Shown here: positions 24,501 through 33,475 of the stretch, in pieces
How the letters are laid out: the number at the start of each line of letters is the position of its first letter
Position numbering within the stretch: position 1 is the first letter of the stretch
Assembly (NCBI GenBank): GCA_945952225.1
Contig: CAMFHP010000042.1
Location: forward strand, 1 to 58,611
DNA: 58,611 nucleotides
Direction of reading: 5' to 3'
Source: an uncultured Myxococcaceae bacterium
Lineage (GTDB): Bacteria; Myxococcota_A; Polyangia; Polyangiales; Ga0077539
Translations under genes and position numbers: made by a program
The notes under the pieces: generated by a model
What the model was told of the DNA's origin: nothing
The model's database searches: none
What the model saw: only the letters and a program-made list of their open reading frames with translations

Positions 24501-26726
24501 CTACGGGGCCACGGGACGCACCACGAGGGTCATGCCCTCGCGCACTTCGGCGATCGACGCCGTCGCGTGTGCGAAGGCGTGGTCGTCGCGAAGAAAGGTG
24601 TACGCGCTGCCCGTCTGCACGGTGTCGGTGCGGTCGCCCGTCACGATGGGGAGCACGAGACGCCAGCGGCCCTGCGCGTCGGCGCGCGTCCACGCCTCCC
24701 AGAGCCGCTGCCGTTGGCGAAGGGTCATGGGCAGCGTCGCGCGAACGAGCGTGCCCGCGGGCGCCTCGCCGGTCGCCACCGCGCCCCGCACGATCTCCGC
24801 GGCCCACGCGTCGGGGAGCGGAACCTGTTGCGATCCGATGAGCCCGCCGCCCGCGAAGATCGGGCGCAGGTGTTCGAGGTGCCGCACGCCGCGCCGCGCG
24901 TGACCGCTTCCACCGAGCACCAGCGCCGCCACCGGGAAGCGTCGGAGGTAGTTCGTGTCGAGCACCTCGCGGCCATCGTCGGTGCGACGGAAGGGCGACA
25001 TCTGCGCGGCCTCGCCCATGGTGAGCAGAAAGCGCGTCTCGACGAGCAGATGGCCCAGATCGCGGCGTCGCGCGTGCTGCCAGAGGAGATCTTCGTCGGT
25101 CCATGCGCGCACCGACTCTTCGTAGAGCGGGCGCGAGAGGTACGGCCCGAAGCCCGACACCACCACGGGCCTGCGCGCGAGAAAGAGCGCTTCGAAGCCC
25201 GACGACCACACGGTGAGCACCCCCGCGCCGTGGCCCGGTTCACGCGCCTCGGCGCGCAGCGCGATCGCGCCTTCGAGCAGTCCGCTCATGCGCCCCGCGG
25301 GGTGCGTCTCGGCCATCGCGCGCGACGCGGGATCGACCACGGCCCACACGCCCACCAGCGCGAGCGGCGCCCACACCATCGCGCGCACACGGCCCGCGAG
25401 CCGGTCGGCGAGCTCCATGAGTCCGAGGGCTGCGAGGGGCGCCATGGGGCCCACGAGCACACGCCCGAAGCGGTTCTGGAGCAGCGTGAGCGCGACGAGC
25501 ATCGCGGTCACCGTGCCCAGCGCGCAGGCCCCGAGGAGCGACCGACGCGACGCGCGCAGCACCGCGAGGGGCGCGAGGAGCACCGAGGCCACGCCGAGCC
25601 AGCCGTACTCGCCGTGCACCTTGAACCACGCGGCACTTCCGCCCGCGAAGAGGGGACGACACTCGCTGATGGCGGCCATCCACGGGTCGCGCGTGAAGAG
25701 CCAATCGCGCAGCCCGTGGAGCACCTCGTTGCGCAATGTGGGCAGCAGCAGAAGCGCCGCCGCCGCGGGGAGCGCGAGGCGCAGCGTGCCGTGAAGTGCG
25801 CGCAGGGTGACACGGCGAAGGAGCCCGTCGTCGGTGCGCGTGGCGACCGTCGAGAACACCGCAAGCGCGAGCGCTGCCCCGGCGAGCAGAGCAGGCTGCA
25901 CGAGCGAGAGCTGGAGGTGATGGAACCACTGTCCGTGCGCGCGCATCCACGGCAGCGAGAGCGTCGCGAGGAGGCCGGCGCCCGCACCGAAGGCCACCGC
26001 GCCGGAGCCGAGCACACGATGCTGTGACGCGAGCGGGAGCGGCGCCGCGAGGAGGTGCAACGCGAGGCCCGCGGCGAGGCCCATGTGCGTCGCCATGGTG
26101 CCCGGAAAGACGTACGTCGTGAGCGCGAGCATCGCGGCGCCCGCGAGCTCCCAGCGCAGCGGAGATTGCATCGGACGCGCGGCGGCCCACACGAATGCGA
26201 GCAGCGGCGCCCACGCTTCGAAGACGTGGTGGTCGACGGCGCCGAGCCACGCGACGTGCACCGCCGTGGGGAGCGTGGCCATCGCGAGGAGCGACGCGAG
26301 GGCCGTGGGCGTGCGTCGGTCGTCGTCGGGTTCGAGCGCGCGCGCGGCGGCCCACGCGAGGAGCACTGCGACGGCGCCGAGGGCCACGGGCATCCACGCG
26401 AGGGAGCGCGCCGCGGCGGGGGCGGTGTGCGCGAGCCCCATCACGCGCGCGGGGAACGCGAGGAGCTGGTCGAAGCCCGGCGACCACGTGGGGAGTGCGC
26501 CGAGGGGCCACGCGAGCCACGGGTCGCGCACGGGCACCACGGGGAAGTGCTCCAACGTTCGGAGCGCCCTGCGCAGGTGGTAGTAGCAGTCGGTGTCGAC
26601 GCCGAAGACCTCGCCGCGCACGAAGACCTCGCCCGCGTTGCGCGTGCGGAGCCACACGGCGAGCGCCGTGCCCATCGCGACGGCGAGCGCGTGGGCGCCT
26701 GTGCGGAGGCCCTTCGAAGCGCTCAT
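24501..26726 (-). CDS. STT3/AglB-like membrane protein (oligosaccharyltransferase fold)
   Basis: The 741-residue protein has the layout of STT3/AglB/PglB: an N-terminal helix, about 12 further membrane segments to residue about 465, then a soluble domain. The first outer loop holds D44-x-D46 with Y48-Y-H50 ('FGVDTDCYYHLRRALRT') and 'VRDPWLAWPLG', as in AglB. The second DxD-like site is 'D165-H-H-V-F-E170', a typical archaeal form. 'AISECRPLF' (351-354 AISE) aligns with the TIXE/SVSE loop and 'LLQNRFGRVL' with the arginine that contacts donor phosphate. In the soluble part the WWDYG motif is replaced by 'VWSSG' (505-509). It may therefore transfer glycans from polyprenyl carriers with altered acceptor recognition. 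ATG 26726 is chosen because it gives the expected short N-terminus. Confidence 0.65.
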   Translation of the reverse strand: MSASKGLRTGAHALAVAMGTALAVWLRTRNAGEVFVRGEVFGVDTDCYYHLRRALRTLEHFPVVPVRDPWLAWPLGALPTWSPGFDQLLAFPARVMGLAHTAPAAARSLAWMPVALGAVAVLLAWAAARALEPDDDRRTPTALASLLAMATLPTAVHVAWLGAVDHHVFEAWAPLLAFVWAAARPMQSPLRWELAGAAMLALTTYVFPGTMATHMGLAAGLALHLLAAPLPLASQHRVLGSGAVAFGAGAGLLATLSLPWMRAHGQWFHHLQLSLVQPALLAGAALALAVFSTVATRTDDGLLRRVTLRALHGTLRLALPAAAALLLLPTLRNEVLHGLRDWLFTRDPWMAAISECRPLFAGGSAAWFKVHGEYGWLGVASVLLAPLAVLRASRRSLLGACALGTVTAMLVALTLLQNRFGRVLVGPMAPLAALGLMELADRLAGRVRAMVWAPLALVGVWAVVDPASRAMAETHPAGRMSGLLEGAIALRAEAREPGHGAGVLTVWSSGFEALFLARRPVVVSGFGPYLSRPLYEESVRAWTDEDLLWQHARRRDLGHLLVETRFLLTMGEAAQMSPFRRTDDGREVLDTNYLRRFPVAALVLGGSGHARRGVRHLEHLRPIFAGGGLIGSQQVPLPDAWAAEIVRGAVATGEAPAGTLVRATLPMTLRQRQRLWEAWTRADAQGRWRLVLPIVTGDRTDTVQTGSAYTFLRDDHAFAHATASIAEVREGMTLVVRPVAP

Positions 26727-26892
26727 CGCAGCACCCACCGCGTGGTCGTTCGCACCATCGTAGCGGCCACGGATACAACGCTGCGCCGCGGATCTCCAGC
26801 GCGTCGTGCGCCCACGCTCCGCCCCCGACGGAACCGCCCGCTGCGCAACACGCGTCACGCGCGCTCGGGCCGTGTCGTGCTCCTATCGCACG

Positions 26893-28947
26893 ATGACGTC
26901 ACGCCCCCTCACGACCTGCTTCGTCCTCTGCGCCGTCGCCCTCGGCTGCGGAGGCGGATCGAACGCGACGCCCCCCGTCGACGCCGCCACGTCCGACGCC
27001 CACGACGCGACGCTCGACACGTCGCCCACCGACGCGCCTCCCGCGGATGCATCGTCCGCCGACACGTCTCCCGCCGATGCGTCTCCCGCCGACGCCGCGC
27101 CGACGTGCACCGCGGCCAACGACATGTGCCCCGCGGCGCAGCACTGCGGCCCCGACAACGCCTGCGTTGCGGGATGTCGCGCCGACGACGGATGCACCGC
27201 CCCCAACCGCCGCTGCGACGTCGCCGCCCACACCTGCGTGGAGTGCACCACGAACGCCCACTGCGCCGCGGGGACCGTGTGCGCCGCGGGACGCTGCGTG
27301 ATGGGCTGCACCGACGCGCAGCCGTGCCCCACGGGCTCGACCTGTTGCGCGGGCGCGTGCGTCGACGCGCAGACCTCGACGGCGAACTGCGGCGCCTGCG
27401 GGCGCGCGTGCACCGCGACGAACGGCGTGGCCGCGTGTCGTGCGGGCGCCTGCGCGGTGGCGAGCTGCACGGCCCCCTTCGGCGACTGTGACCGCGACGC
27501 TTCGAACGGCTGCGAGACGGACACGCAGACCTCTGCGTCGCACTGTGGCGGCTGCGGAATGGCCTGCGCGACGCGCGCCAACGCGACGGCGAGCTGCGCA
27601 TCCGGGGCCTGCGCGTGGGCCTGCAACGACGGCTTCGGCGACTGCGACGGAGACCCCGCGAACGGCTGCGAGACCGACCTCCGCGCGTCGTCGTCGCACT
27701 GCGGCGCGTGCGGGCGCGCGTGCACGGCGACCAACGCATCGGGCGTGTGCACGGCGGGCGTGTGCGGCCTCGGCGCGTGCAGCGCGGGCTACGGCAACTG
27801 CGACGGCGACGCGTCGAACGGATGCGAGACCAACACGCTCACGAGCGGCTCCCACTGCGGCGCGTGCGGCGCGTCGTGCAGCCCGGCGAACGCGACGGGC
27901 GTGTGCGCGGCGGGCGCGTGCGCGGTGTCGACCTGCGCGACGGGCTTCGGCGACTGCGACGGGCGCGCGGCGACGGGATGCGAGACCAACACGCAGACCT
28001 CGGCGATGCACTGCGGCGCGTGCGGACGCGCGTGCAATCCCGCCAATGGCGCGGGCGCGTGTGTGGCGGGCGCGTGCACGCTCGCGTTGTGCAGCGACGG
28101 GTACGCGAGCTGCGACGGAGACGCTTCGAACGGCTGCGAGACGACGGTGGCCTCGGCCACGGTGGCGCCCGCGGGTCCGGTCAACCGCTTCGCGCTCGCG
28201 GGCAGCGGCGCAGACCAGACGCCGTCGGAGGCGATCTCTGTCGACGTGGGCCCCGAGGGCAACGTGTACGTGCTCTCGTACGCGGACAAGATCATCGTGT
28301 TCGACCGCGACGGGCGCTACATCCGCTCCTTCGCGCGCTCGGTGTGGAACACCGCGTACGACCTCGCCGTCGACCCCGCGACGGGCCAGATGTGGGTGGT
28401 CGATCCGAACAACAGCCAGGTGGTGCACCTCACGGCCTCGGGTGTGGTCTCCGACGCGTGGACCTCGGGCAGCGGCGCGCGCGGCATCGCCTTTCGCGGC
28501 GGCGAGGTCTTCGTCTCCGACCAGGGCGGCAACCGCGTGAACGTGTACACGCCGGGCGGCGCGTTTCTGCGCACGGTGCTTCCGTCGCCGGCGTTCTCGT
28601 CGCCGCGCGGTCTCGCGGTGGGCCCGTCGGGCAACCTCTACGTGTCGAACTTCGGCGACAACACGCTCCGCATCGTGAGCGCGACCGGCGACTCGATTCG
28701 CACGGTGGGCGTGATCGCGAACCCCAGCGACGTGGCCGTCGACGAGTGCCGCGGCATCGTCTACGTGCTCGGCGAGACGAGCGACACCTGGGCGGCGTAC
28801 CGCATCGCCGACGGCACGCGACTCTTCACGCAGTCGATGGCCGGCGCGACCTCGCACGCGGGCCTCGCGCTGAGCCCCGATGGATCGCGCCTCTACGTGG
28901 GCTTCTCGCACACGGGCAGCCGCGCCGTGGCGCTCTACTACCGCTGA
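26893..28947 (+). CDS. Cysteine-rich repeat lipoprotein with C-terminal NHL-type beta-propeller
   Basis: The 684-residue surface lipoprotein has signal 'MTSRPLTTCFVLCAVALGC' with lipobox Cys, a long Asp/Ala/Pro/Ser linker (about 25-75), and a cysteine-rich zone with EGF-like spacing ('CTTNAHCAAGTVCAAGRC'). Five tandem units of about 48 residues follow, each containing a 'HCGACGRAC' block, a 'C..GAC' block and 'GDCDGDxxNGCET'. Residues about 430-684 form a six-bladed NHL/SMP-30-like propeller with repeats such as 'GLAVGPSGNLYVSNFGDNTL'. Such proteins are typical of Myxococcota, and their disulfide-rich stalk suggests surface display; ligands are unknown. It is divergent from the STT3-like gene with 166 bases between, so that gap must hold both promoters. 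Confidence 0.8.
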   Translation: MTSRPLTTCFVLCAVALGCGGGSNATPPVDAATSDAHDATLDTSPTDAPPADASSADTSPADASPADAAPTCTAANDMCPAAQHCGPDNACVAGCRADDGCTAPNRRCDVAAHTCVECTTNAHCAAGTVCAAGRCVMGCTDAQPCPTGSTCCAGACVDAQTSTANCGACGRACTATNGVAACRAGACAVASCTAPFGDCDRDASNGCETDTQTSASHCGGCGMACATRANATASCASGACAWACNDGFGDCDGDPANGCETDLRASSSHCGACGRACTATNASGVCTAGVCGLGACSAGYGNCDGDASNGCETNTLTSGSHCGACGASCSPANATGVCAAGACAVSTCATGFGDCDGRAATGCETNTQTSAMHCGACGRACNPANGAGACVAGACTLALCSDGYASCDGDASNGCETTVASATVAPAGPVNRFALAGSGADQTPSEAISVDVGPEGNVYVLSYADKIIVFDRDGRYIRSFARSVWNTAYDLAVDPATGQMWVVDPNNSQVVHLTASGVVSDAWTSGSGARGIAFRGGEVFVSDQGGNRVNVYTPGGAFLRTVLPSPAFSSPRGLAVGPSGNLYVSNFGDNTLRIVSATGDSIRTVGVIANPSDVAVDECRGIVYVLGETSDTWAAYRIADGTRLFTQSMAGATSHAGLALSPDGSRLYVGFSHTGSRAVALYYR

Positions 28948-28969
28948 CCCGTCGCGCCCTCTGCGCCCG

Positions 28970-30472
28970 TCAGCAGTCGCAGTCGTGCGACGGAACCACC
29001 CACGCCGACACCTCGCGGAACACCGTGCCCACCGTGCGAACGTACCCGTGCTCCGTGAGGAACTCGGGCACGCCATCGCCATCGAGGTCCGTCGCCGCCG
29101 TCGGCTCGAAGGACCCGGGGTTCGTGCCGTCGGAGCGCAGCGTGAGCGCGCCCGCCGCGTTCGCTTCGAAGACCACGGTGAGCGCGCCGGAGAACTCCGC
29201 GCAGCCGCCCACGGCCGTGCGCATCTGCACCACGACGAAGCGCCGCGGGCTCCCCTCGACCTGCCACACGTGCACCTGCGGCAGGCTGCTCGACGCGTGC
29301 GAGTCCCACGCGGTGCTCGTTCCACCGTTCGCGCGGTAGTCGCGCTGGAGCGCCGTCCACGCGGGCAGCGCGCGCACGCGGGCGAGGGCCGCGCGCATCA
29401 TCACCGCGGGCGCGTCGGACTCCACGAAGCGCGGCGCCTCGGGCATCGCCGCGACGCGGGCCCAGAGCGCGCCATCGCCGCACGACCCATCGAGCTCGGC
29501 GACGAGCGCGTAGCCTCCCTCGCTCTGCGCCCACGCATCCGACGCCACCTGCGCGTCGCTCGCGGGCGCTCCGTGCGTGCCGTCGGGCTGCTCGCCCTGC
29601 CACATCTGCTCGACGCCGAAGTGCACGTCGACGCGACCGAGGATCGCCCGCGCGCCGAGCGTCGCCTCGCAGCCCGCGCCCTCCGCGTGGTACGTGCGAA
29701 TCGCCACGCCATCGAGCGCGCGCAGCGCCTCGGGGAGCGCCTCCACCCGCACCGCACGGCGCGTGACCACGTCTTGCGTCGCGCGGCTCACGAGCGTCGC
29801 ATCCCCCGTGGCCCACGAGCCGTCGTCGGGCGCTGCGGCGAGCATCACGAAGCGCCGATCGCCGTAGCTGAAGATGGGCATCAGCGTGCCCGGCGTGGGC
29901 GCTGCGGGCGTGTTCGGACCGGCCACCAGCGACGACGCGAGCATCTCTTCGCGCGCGATGCGCAGCGCGCCGCCCTCGCGCACGAGCTCGATCACCTTGG
30001 GCCCGGTGTCGTGAAAGCGGCCCTGCGAGAAATCCTGCGTGAAGCGCACCGTCGCGCCGTCGGGTCCGGTGCTCACGGTCACGTCGCGCATCGCCACGCT
30101 CATCGCGCTGCGGAACATCACGCCGCGATCGGTCATCCACCCCGCGCGGTCGAAGCGCGTGACCCGCGGACCGGCGCGCTTCACCCCCGTGAACCGTTGC
30201 GCGTAGAGCGCCTGGTAGGCCGCGAAGTCACCGCCGTTCTGCGCGCGGACCCACGCGTCGACCACGGCCTGCGCGTCGCTCGCGGAGAGCTCGGCGCGCG
30301 CGGTCACCGTCGGTGCAGGGGGAGCCGCATCGGGCGTCGCATCGGGCGCGTTCGTCGACGCGTCGGCGCGGCTCGTCGGCGCGGGTGCGGGTGTGGTGGA
30401 GACGGGCGCGGGCTGCGAGGCGCTGCATCCGAGGGCGAGCGCGAGCGAGAGCGAGAGCGTGGTGCGCGTCAT
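28970..30472 (-). CDS. Lipoprotein with NTF2-like domain
   Basis: The 500-residue protein starts 'MTRTTLSLSLALALGCSASQ' (lipobox Cys16), followed by a Pro/Ala/Thr linker to residue about 58. Residues about 62-165 match an NTF2/SnoaL-like domain of the kind attached to L,D-transpeptidases: 'AVVDAWVRAQNGGDFAAYQA' and 'GWMTDRGVMFRSAM', then 'VRFTQDFSQGRFHDTGPKVI'. The remainder (about 180-500) is unassigned, with several Cys pairs and a final calcium-loop-like 'TDLDGDGVPEFLTEHG' near the end. It converges with the propeller lipoprotein gene, with 22 bases between stops. Cell-surface or periplasmic location is clear; function is not. Confidence 0.65.
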   Translation of the reverse strand: MTRTTLSLSLALALGCSASQPAPVSTTPAPAPTSRADASTNAPDATPDAAPPAPTVTARAELSASDAQAVVDAWVRAQNGGDFAAYQALYAQRFTGVKRAGPRVTRFDRAGWMTDRGVMFRSAMSVAMRDVTVSTGPDGATVRFTQDFSQGRFHDTGPKVIELVREGGALRIAREEMLASSLVAGPNTPAAPTPGTLMPIFSYGDRRFVMLAAAPDDGSWATGDATLVSRATQDVVTRRAVRVEALPEALRALDGVAIRTYHAEGAGCEATLGARAILGRVDVHFGVEQMWQGEQPDGTHGAPASDAQVASDAWAQSEGGYALVAELDGSCGDGALWARVAAMPEAPRFVESDAPAVMMRAALARVRALPAWTALQRDYRANGGTSTAWDSHASSSLPQVHVWQVEGSPRRFVVVQMRTAVGGCAEFSGALTVVFEANAAGALTLRSDGTNPGSFEPTAATDLDGDGVPEFLTEHGYVRTVGTVFREVSAWVVPSHDCDC

Positions 30473-30506
30473 GGTGTGTGCGTGGTGTGTGTGGGTGCGG
30501 AGGAGG

Positions 30507-31583
30507 TCAGAGCGCGCCGACGGCGGCGAGGTCGAGGGCGCCGTCGAGGGCCGAGAGGAGGCTGGTGTTGCCCTGCTGCGCGTAGGTCGAGAGCTTCTCT
30601 TCGCAGCGCGGGAGGTCGTCGAGAAAGCGCTTCCACACGGCGGGGTCTTCGAGGTTGGCGGCCTCGTGGCCGTAGCCGAGGTGTTCGAGCCAGCGCGCGT
30701 TGAGCACCTGTTCGAACTGCATCGCGAGGGGCACGGCGAGCATGGGCTTGCGGAGGTACACGGCCTCGCCCATGAGCGTGAATCCGCCGCCCGCGATGAC
30801 GGCGCGCGCCGACGCGAGGTCGTCGATGAAGCCCTGCTCGCTGAACGGTCGGTAGCGCAGATTGCCCTCGACCTGCTCCTCGGTGATGCCGCGGCGCATG
30901 CCGTAGACCCTGCACTCGAAGCCCGTGTTTTGAAGCGCTTCGGCGAGCGCGGTGTTGCCCTCGCCGGTCTGGTACACGAGCAGGTGGTCGCCGCGCGTGG
31001 GCGCCGCCGCGAGGATCTCGGGCCGCAGGATCGGCGGGTGCAGCGACGTGCGCTCCTTGCGGATCGGGGGATAGAAGAACGTGGTGATGAGATAGCGGCT
31101 GCACCACGGCAGCTTGCTCTTGATGAAGGCCTTCGTGAGCTGGAACGACGCCTCGTGCCCCGCGAGCACCGCCTCGGGATGCGTGCAGCGGTTGATGACC
31201 TGCATGTTGTCGATCGACACGATGGGCAGGCGGTGGAGCGTGCCGTAGAGGTACGTCCACGATTCGAAGTCGCTCACGACCACGTCGGGGCGAAAGTCGT
31301 GGATGAGCTCGAAGTACGCCGCGATGTTGTGCGGGAGCTGCGCCAGCCCCTTCGACACGTTCGACCACAGCGTCGCGCCGCGCCGCACGCGGTTCTCCTC
31401 GTAGATCATGTGGAGGCCGTGGATGCGGTGCACGCCCTCGAAGCGCTTCGCGAGGAAGTCGACGGCGCGGCTCGACGCCATGATCTCGACCTCGTGGCCC
31501 TGCGCGAGCAGATGTTCGAGCACCACACGCGAGCGCATCGCGTGCCCCATGCCTTCGCCCACGACGCCGTAGAGCACCTTCAT
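30507..31583 (-). CDS. MJ1255/VC2487-family glycosyltransferase (GT-B)
   Basis: The 358-residue enzyme opens with 'MKVLYGVVGEGMGHAMRSRV', the glycine-rich start of MurG-like and MJ1255-type GT-B enzymes. A mid-protein 'DVVVSDFESWTYLYG' follows, and in the C-terminal half the donor-site pattern 'SARAVIAGGGFTLMGEAVYL' then 'KPMLAVPLAMQFEQVLNARW', as in UDP-sugar transferases of family GT1/GT28. ATG 31583 fits the family start better than a GTG at 31601. It follows rsmE by 49 bases on the same strand. The sugar and acceptor are unknown; relatives are annotated only by family name. Confidence 0.85.
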   Translation of the reverse strand: MKVLYGVVGEGMGHAMRSRVVLEHLLAQGHEVEIMASSRAVDFLAKRFEGVHRIHGLHMIYEENRVRRGATLWSNVSKGLAQLPHNIAAYFELIHDFRPDVVVSDFESWTYLYGTLHRLPIVSIDNMQVINRCTHPEAVLAGHEASFQLTKAFIKSKLPWCSRYLITTFFYPPIRKERTSLHPPILRPEILAAAPTRGDHLLVYQTGEGNTALAEALQNTGFECRVYGMRRGITEEQVEGNLRYRPFSEQGFIDDLASARAVIAGGGFTLMGEAVYLRKPMLAVPLAMQFEQVLNARWLEHLGYGHEAANLEDPAVWKRFLDDLPRCEEKLSTYAQQGNTSLLSALDGALDLAAVGAL

Positions 31584-31632
31584 GGGCACGAAGGGGTACA
31601 CCGCCCCCGCGCGCAGCGTCTACGACGCGCGA

Positions 31633-32376
31633 TCAGAGCGTGAGGTCGCCGATGCGGTGCTGCACCACGGTGAGGCCCACCATCACGGCGGTCTCCGCGC
31701 GGAGCACCCGTCCGCCGAGGCGCAGTGAGCGCGCGCCCGCGTCGACGAGGCGCTGCCGTTCGACGTTGGCGAAGCCGCCTTCGGGACCGATTACCAGCAT
31801 CACGGAGCGACACGGCACGAGCAGGTCGGAGACGTTCTCGTCGGCGCGGTCGTCGAGGTAGAGACGTCGGTCGGCCTCGCGCCACGCGGCGCTCGCGAGC
31901 ACCTCGTCGAGGGGCACCGTGCGGCACACCTCGGGAAGGCTCGCGCGGCGGCACTGACGCGCGCCCTTGAGGGCCTGTCCGGGCCACGCGTGGGGCTTCT
32001 CGTGCCCGATCTCCGCGGGCGGAACAGACTTCAGCGTGAACACCGGCTGGATGCGCGCGACGCCCAGCTCCGCGGCCTTCTGCGCGACCCAGAGCATGCG
32101 CTGCCGCTGGAGCACCGCGCACACGAGCGTGACCTCGACGGGCGACTCCGGCGCGAGGGCCATGCGCTCGTAGACGAGGGCCTCGCCCGCGGTGGCCGTG
32201 AGGCTGTGGAGGGCCGCGCGAAAGAAGTTCCCCGCACTGTCGGCGAGGGTGAACGCCTCCTTCACGTTGACCTTGCGGGCGTGAAGCCCGGCGACACAGG
32301 TCGACGTGAGGGAGATGGTCTGCTGGAGTTCGAGCGGCGCCGGGTGCGTGAGCGGCGCGAAGGGCGGTGCGATCAC
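31633..32376 (-). CDS. rsmE: 16S rRNA (uracil-1498-N3)-methyltransferase RsmE
   Basis: The 247-residue protein has the RsmE layout: an N-terminal PUA-like barrel (about 1-70) and a C-terminal SPOUT domain with the deep trefoil knot motifs 'VMLVIGPEGGFANVERQRLV' and 'LRLGGRVLRAETAVMVGL', which bind SAM. It also has 'QRQRMLWVAQKAAELGVARI', the 'K..k.e.i..k..ELGv' block of the family. It methylates U1498 of 16S rRNA in the 30S decoding region. GTG 32376 overlaps the upstream kinase gene by 4 bases (GTGA), so translation is coupled. Confidence 0.93.
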   Translation of the reverse strand: MIAPPFAPLTHPAPLELQQTISLTSTCVAGLHARKVNVKEAFTLADSAGNFFRAALHSLTATAGEALVYERMALAPESPVEVTLVCAVLQRQRMLWVAQKAAELGVARIQPVFTLKSVPPAEIGHEKPHAWPGQALKGARQCRRASLPEVCRTVPLDEVLASAAWREADRRLYLDDRADENVSDLLVPCRSVMLVIGPEGGFANVERQRLVDAGARSLRLGGRVLRAETAVMVGLTVVQHRIGDLTL

Positions 32377-33356
32377 GCGAGGCCGACGAGCGAGCCCACG
32401 GCCCACGCGGCCGACGCCGACGCGAGGGGGATGGTGAAGTTGTCGTCGAGGCGGTCGGTGTAAAGCTCGGCGACGGCGCCCGCGACGGCCGACGCGAGGG
32501 CCACGAGCCCGGTGGCGCCCACGGGCGCGGAGTGCCGCAGCGCGAGCACCGCGAAGGCCGCGAAGGTGCCCACGACGGCGAAGGCCACGGTGCCCTGGAG
32601 CGAGCGGTTCGCGTGGAGCTTGGTGCGTCCAAAGCGGCGGCCGATGAGGGCCGCGGCGGGGTCGGCGAGGCCCAGCACGGCGGTGCTCACCGCGGCGGCG
32701 TAGCGGGGAAAGACCGCGCCGAGAATGAGCACCGCGGTCACGAACCAGGTCGCGGAGTTGATGCGATGACGCTCGTGGGCGTGGGCGACGCGGCCGAAGA
32801 CCTTCATGAGGGCCTCGTTGACGCCGGGCCAGATGCGACGGGAGATCTCGCTGCCCCACGCGAACACGGCGAACGCGAGCGGCGGGAGCACGAGCCAGAG
32901 GCGCGACGGGAGAAACTCCGCGAGGAGCGTCACCGAGAGCCCGCACCCGATGTGGAACACGTTGCGGTGATAGTTCGTCGGGCGCAGCGGCGCGGGGGCC
33001 TGGTTGGTCATCGCGCGCAGGCTCGCGGCGAGGGCCTCGTAGGCGGGCTGCACATCGCGTTGAAAGCGCGCCCACGCCGCACGCGCCGACGCACCGGGCG
33101 AGGGCGTGGCGGGGAGCGACGCGAAGGCCCCGCTCAGCGTGGTCGAGAGCTGCCCGAGGCGCTCGACGAGCTGCACGTCACCCGTGGTCGCCGCGTCGGG
33201 CGCATCGAGGGTGCGCAGGCGTTCGAGCATGAGGGTGACACGGTCGCGCGCAGCGGCTTCGAGGTCGTCGCGCCACCGCGCGGGGTCGATCTCTTCGAGC
33301 AGCACGCGGAGGTCGTTGGCGAGATCCTGCGAGGCGGTTCGGAGCGCGAGGTCCAT
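32373..33356 (-). CDS. SEC59/Dgk1/VTE5-type CTP-dependent polyprenol or diacylglycerol kinase
   Basis: The 327-residue protein has a soluble N-terminal half (about 1-125) of unassigned helices and a membrane-embedded C-terminal half. The latter shows 'YHRNVFHIGCGLSVTLLAEF' (an 'RK..H...g' type helix) and 'VLGLADPAAALIGRRFGRTK', the 'GlgD..A...G...G' nucleotide motif of SEC59/Dgk1. It then has 'SLQGTVAFAVVG' and 'TDRLDDNFTIPLASA', matching the 'D N...iPl' end of that family. The likely reaction is CTP-dependent phosphorylation of a polyprenol or diacylglycerol. ATG 33356 gives a normal start; a GTG at 33380 adds eight residues. With the Alg5-like and STT3-like genes it suggests a polyprenyl-phosphate sugar pathway. 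Confidence 0.75.
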   Translation of the reverse strand: MDLALRTASQDLANDLRVLLEEIDPARWRDDLEAAARDRVTLMLERLRTLDAPDAATTGDVQLVERLGQLSTTLSGAFASLPATPSPGASARAAWARFQRDVQPAYEALAASLRAMTNQAPAPLRPTNYHRNVFHIGCGLSVTLLAEFLPSRLWLVLPPLAFAVFAWGSEISRRIWPGVNEALMKVFGRVAHAHERHRINSATWFVTAVLILGAVFPRYAAAVSTAVLGLADPAAALIGRRFGRTKLHANRSLQGTVAFAVVGTFAAFAVLALRHSAPVGATGLVALASAVAGAVAELYTDRLDDNFTIPLASASAAWAVGSLVGLA

Positions 33357-33475
33357 GCGGGTGCGAGGGAGTACGCGCACGCGCGGACGCTGTCAACGAA
33401 GGCACTCGCGCGAAGCGTCGCGACACTGCGCGTCATGGCTGGAGTGTGTTTCGCGCGTTGAGGTACGGTCGCGCC

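Noticed and set aside
28942-28974. Short inverted repeat GCTGAC/GTCAGC as terminator between convergent genes
   Set aside because: The 6-base stem with a 21-base loop and no T-run is too weak to call.
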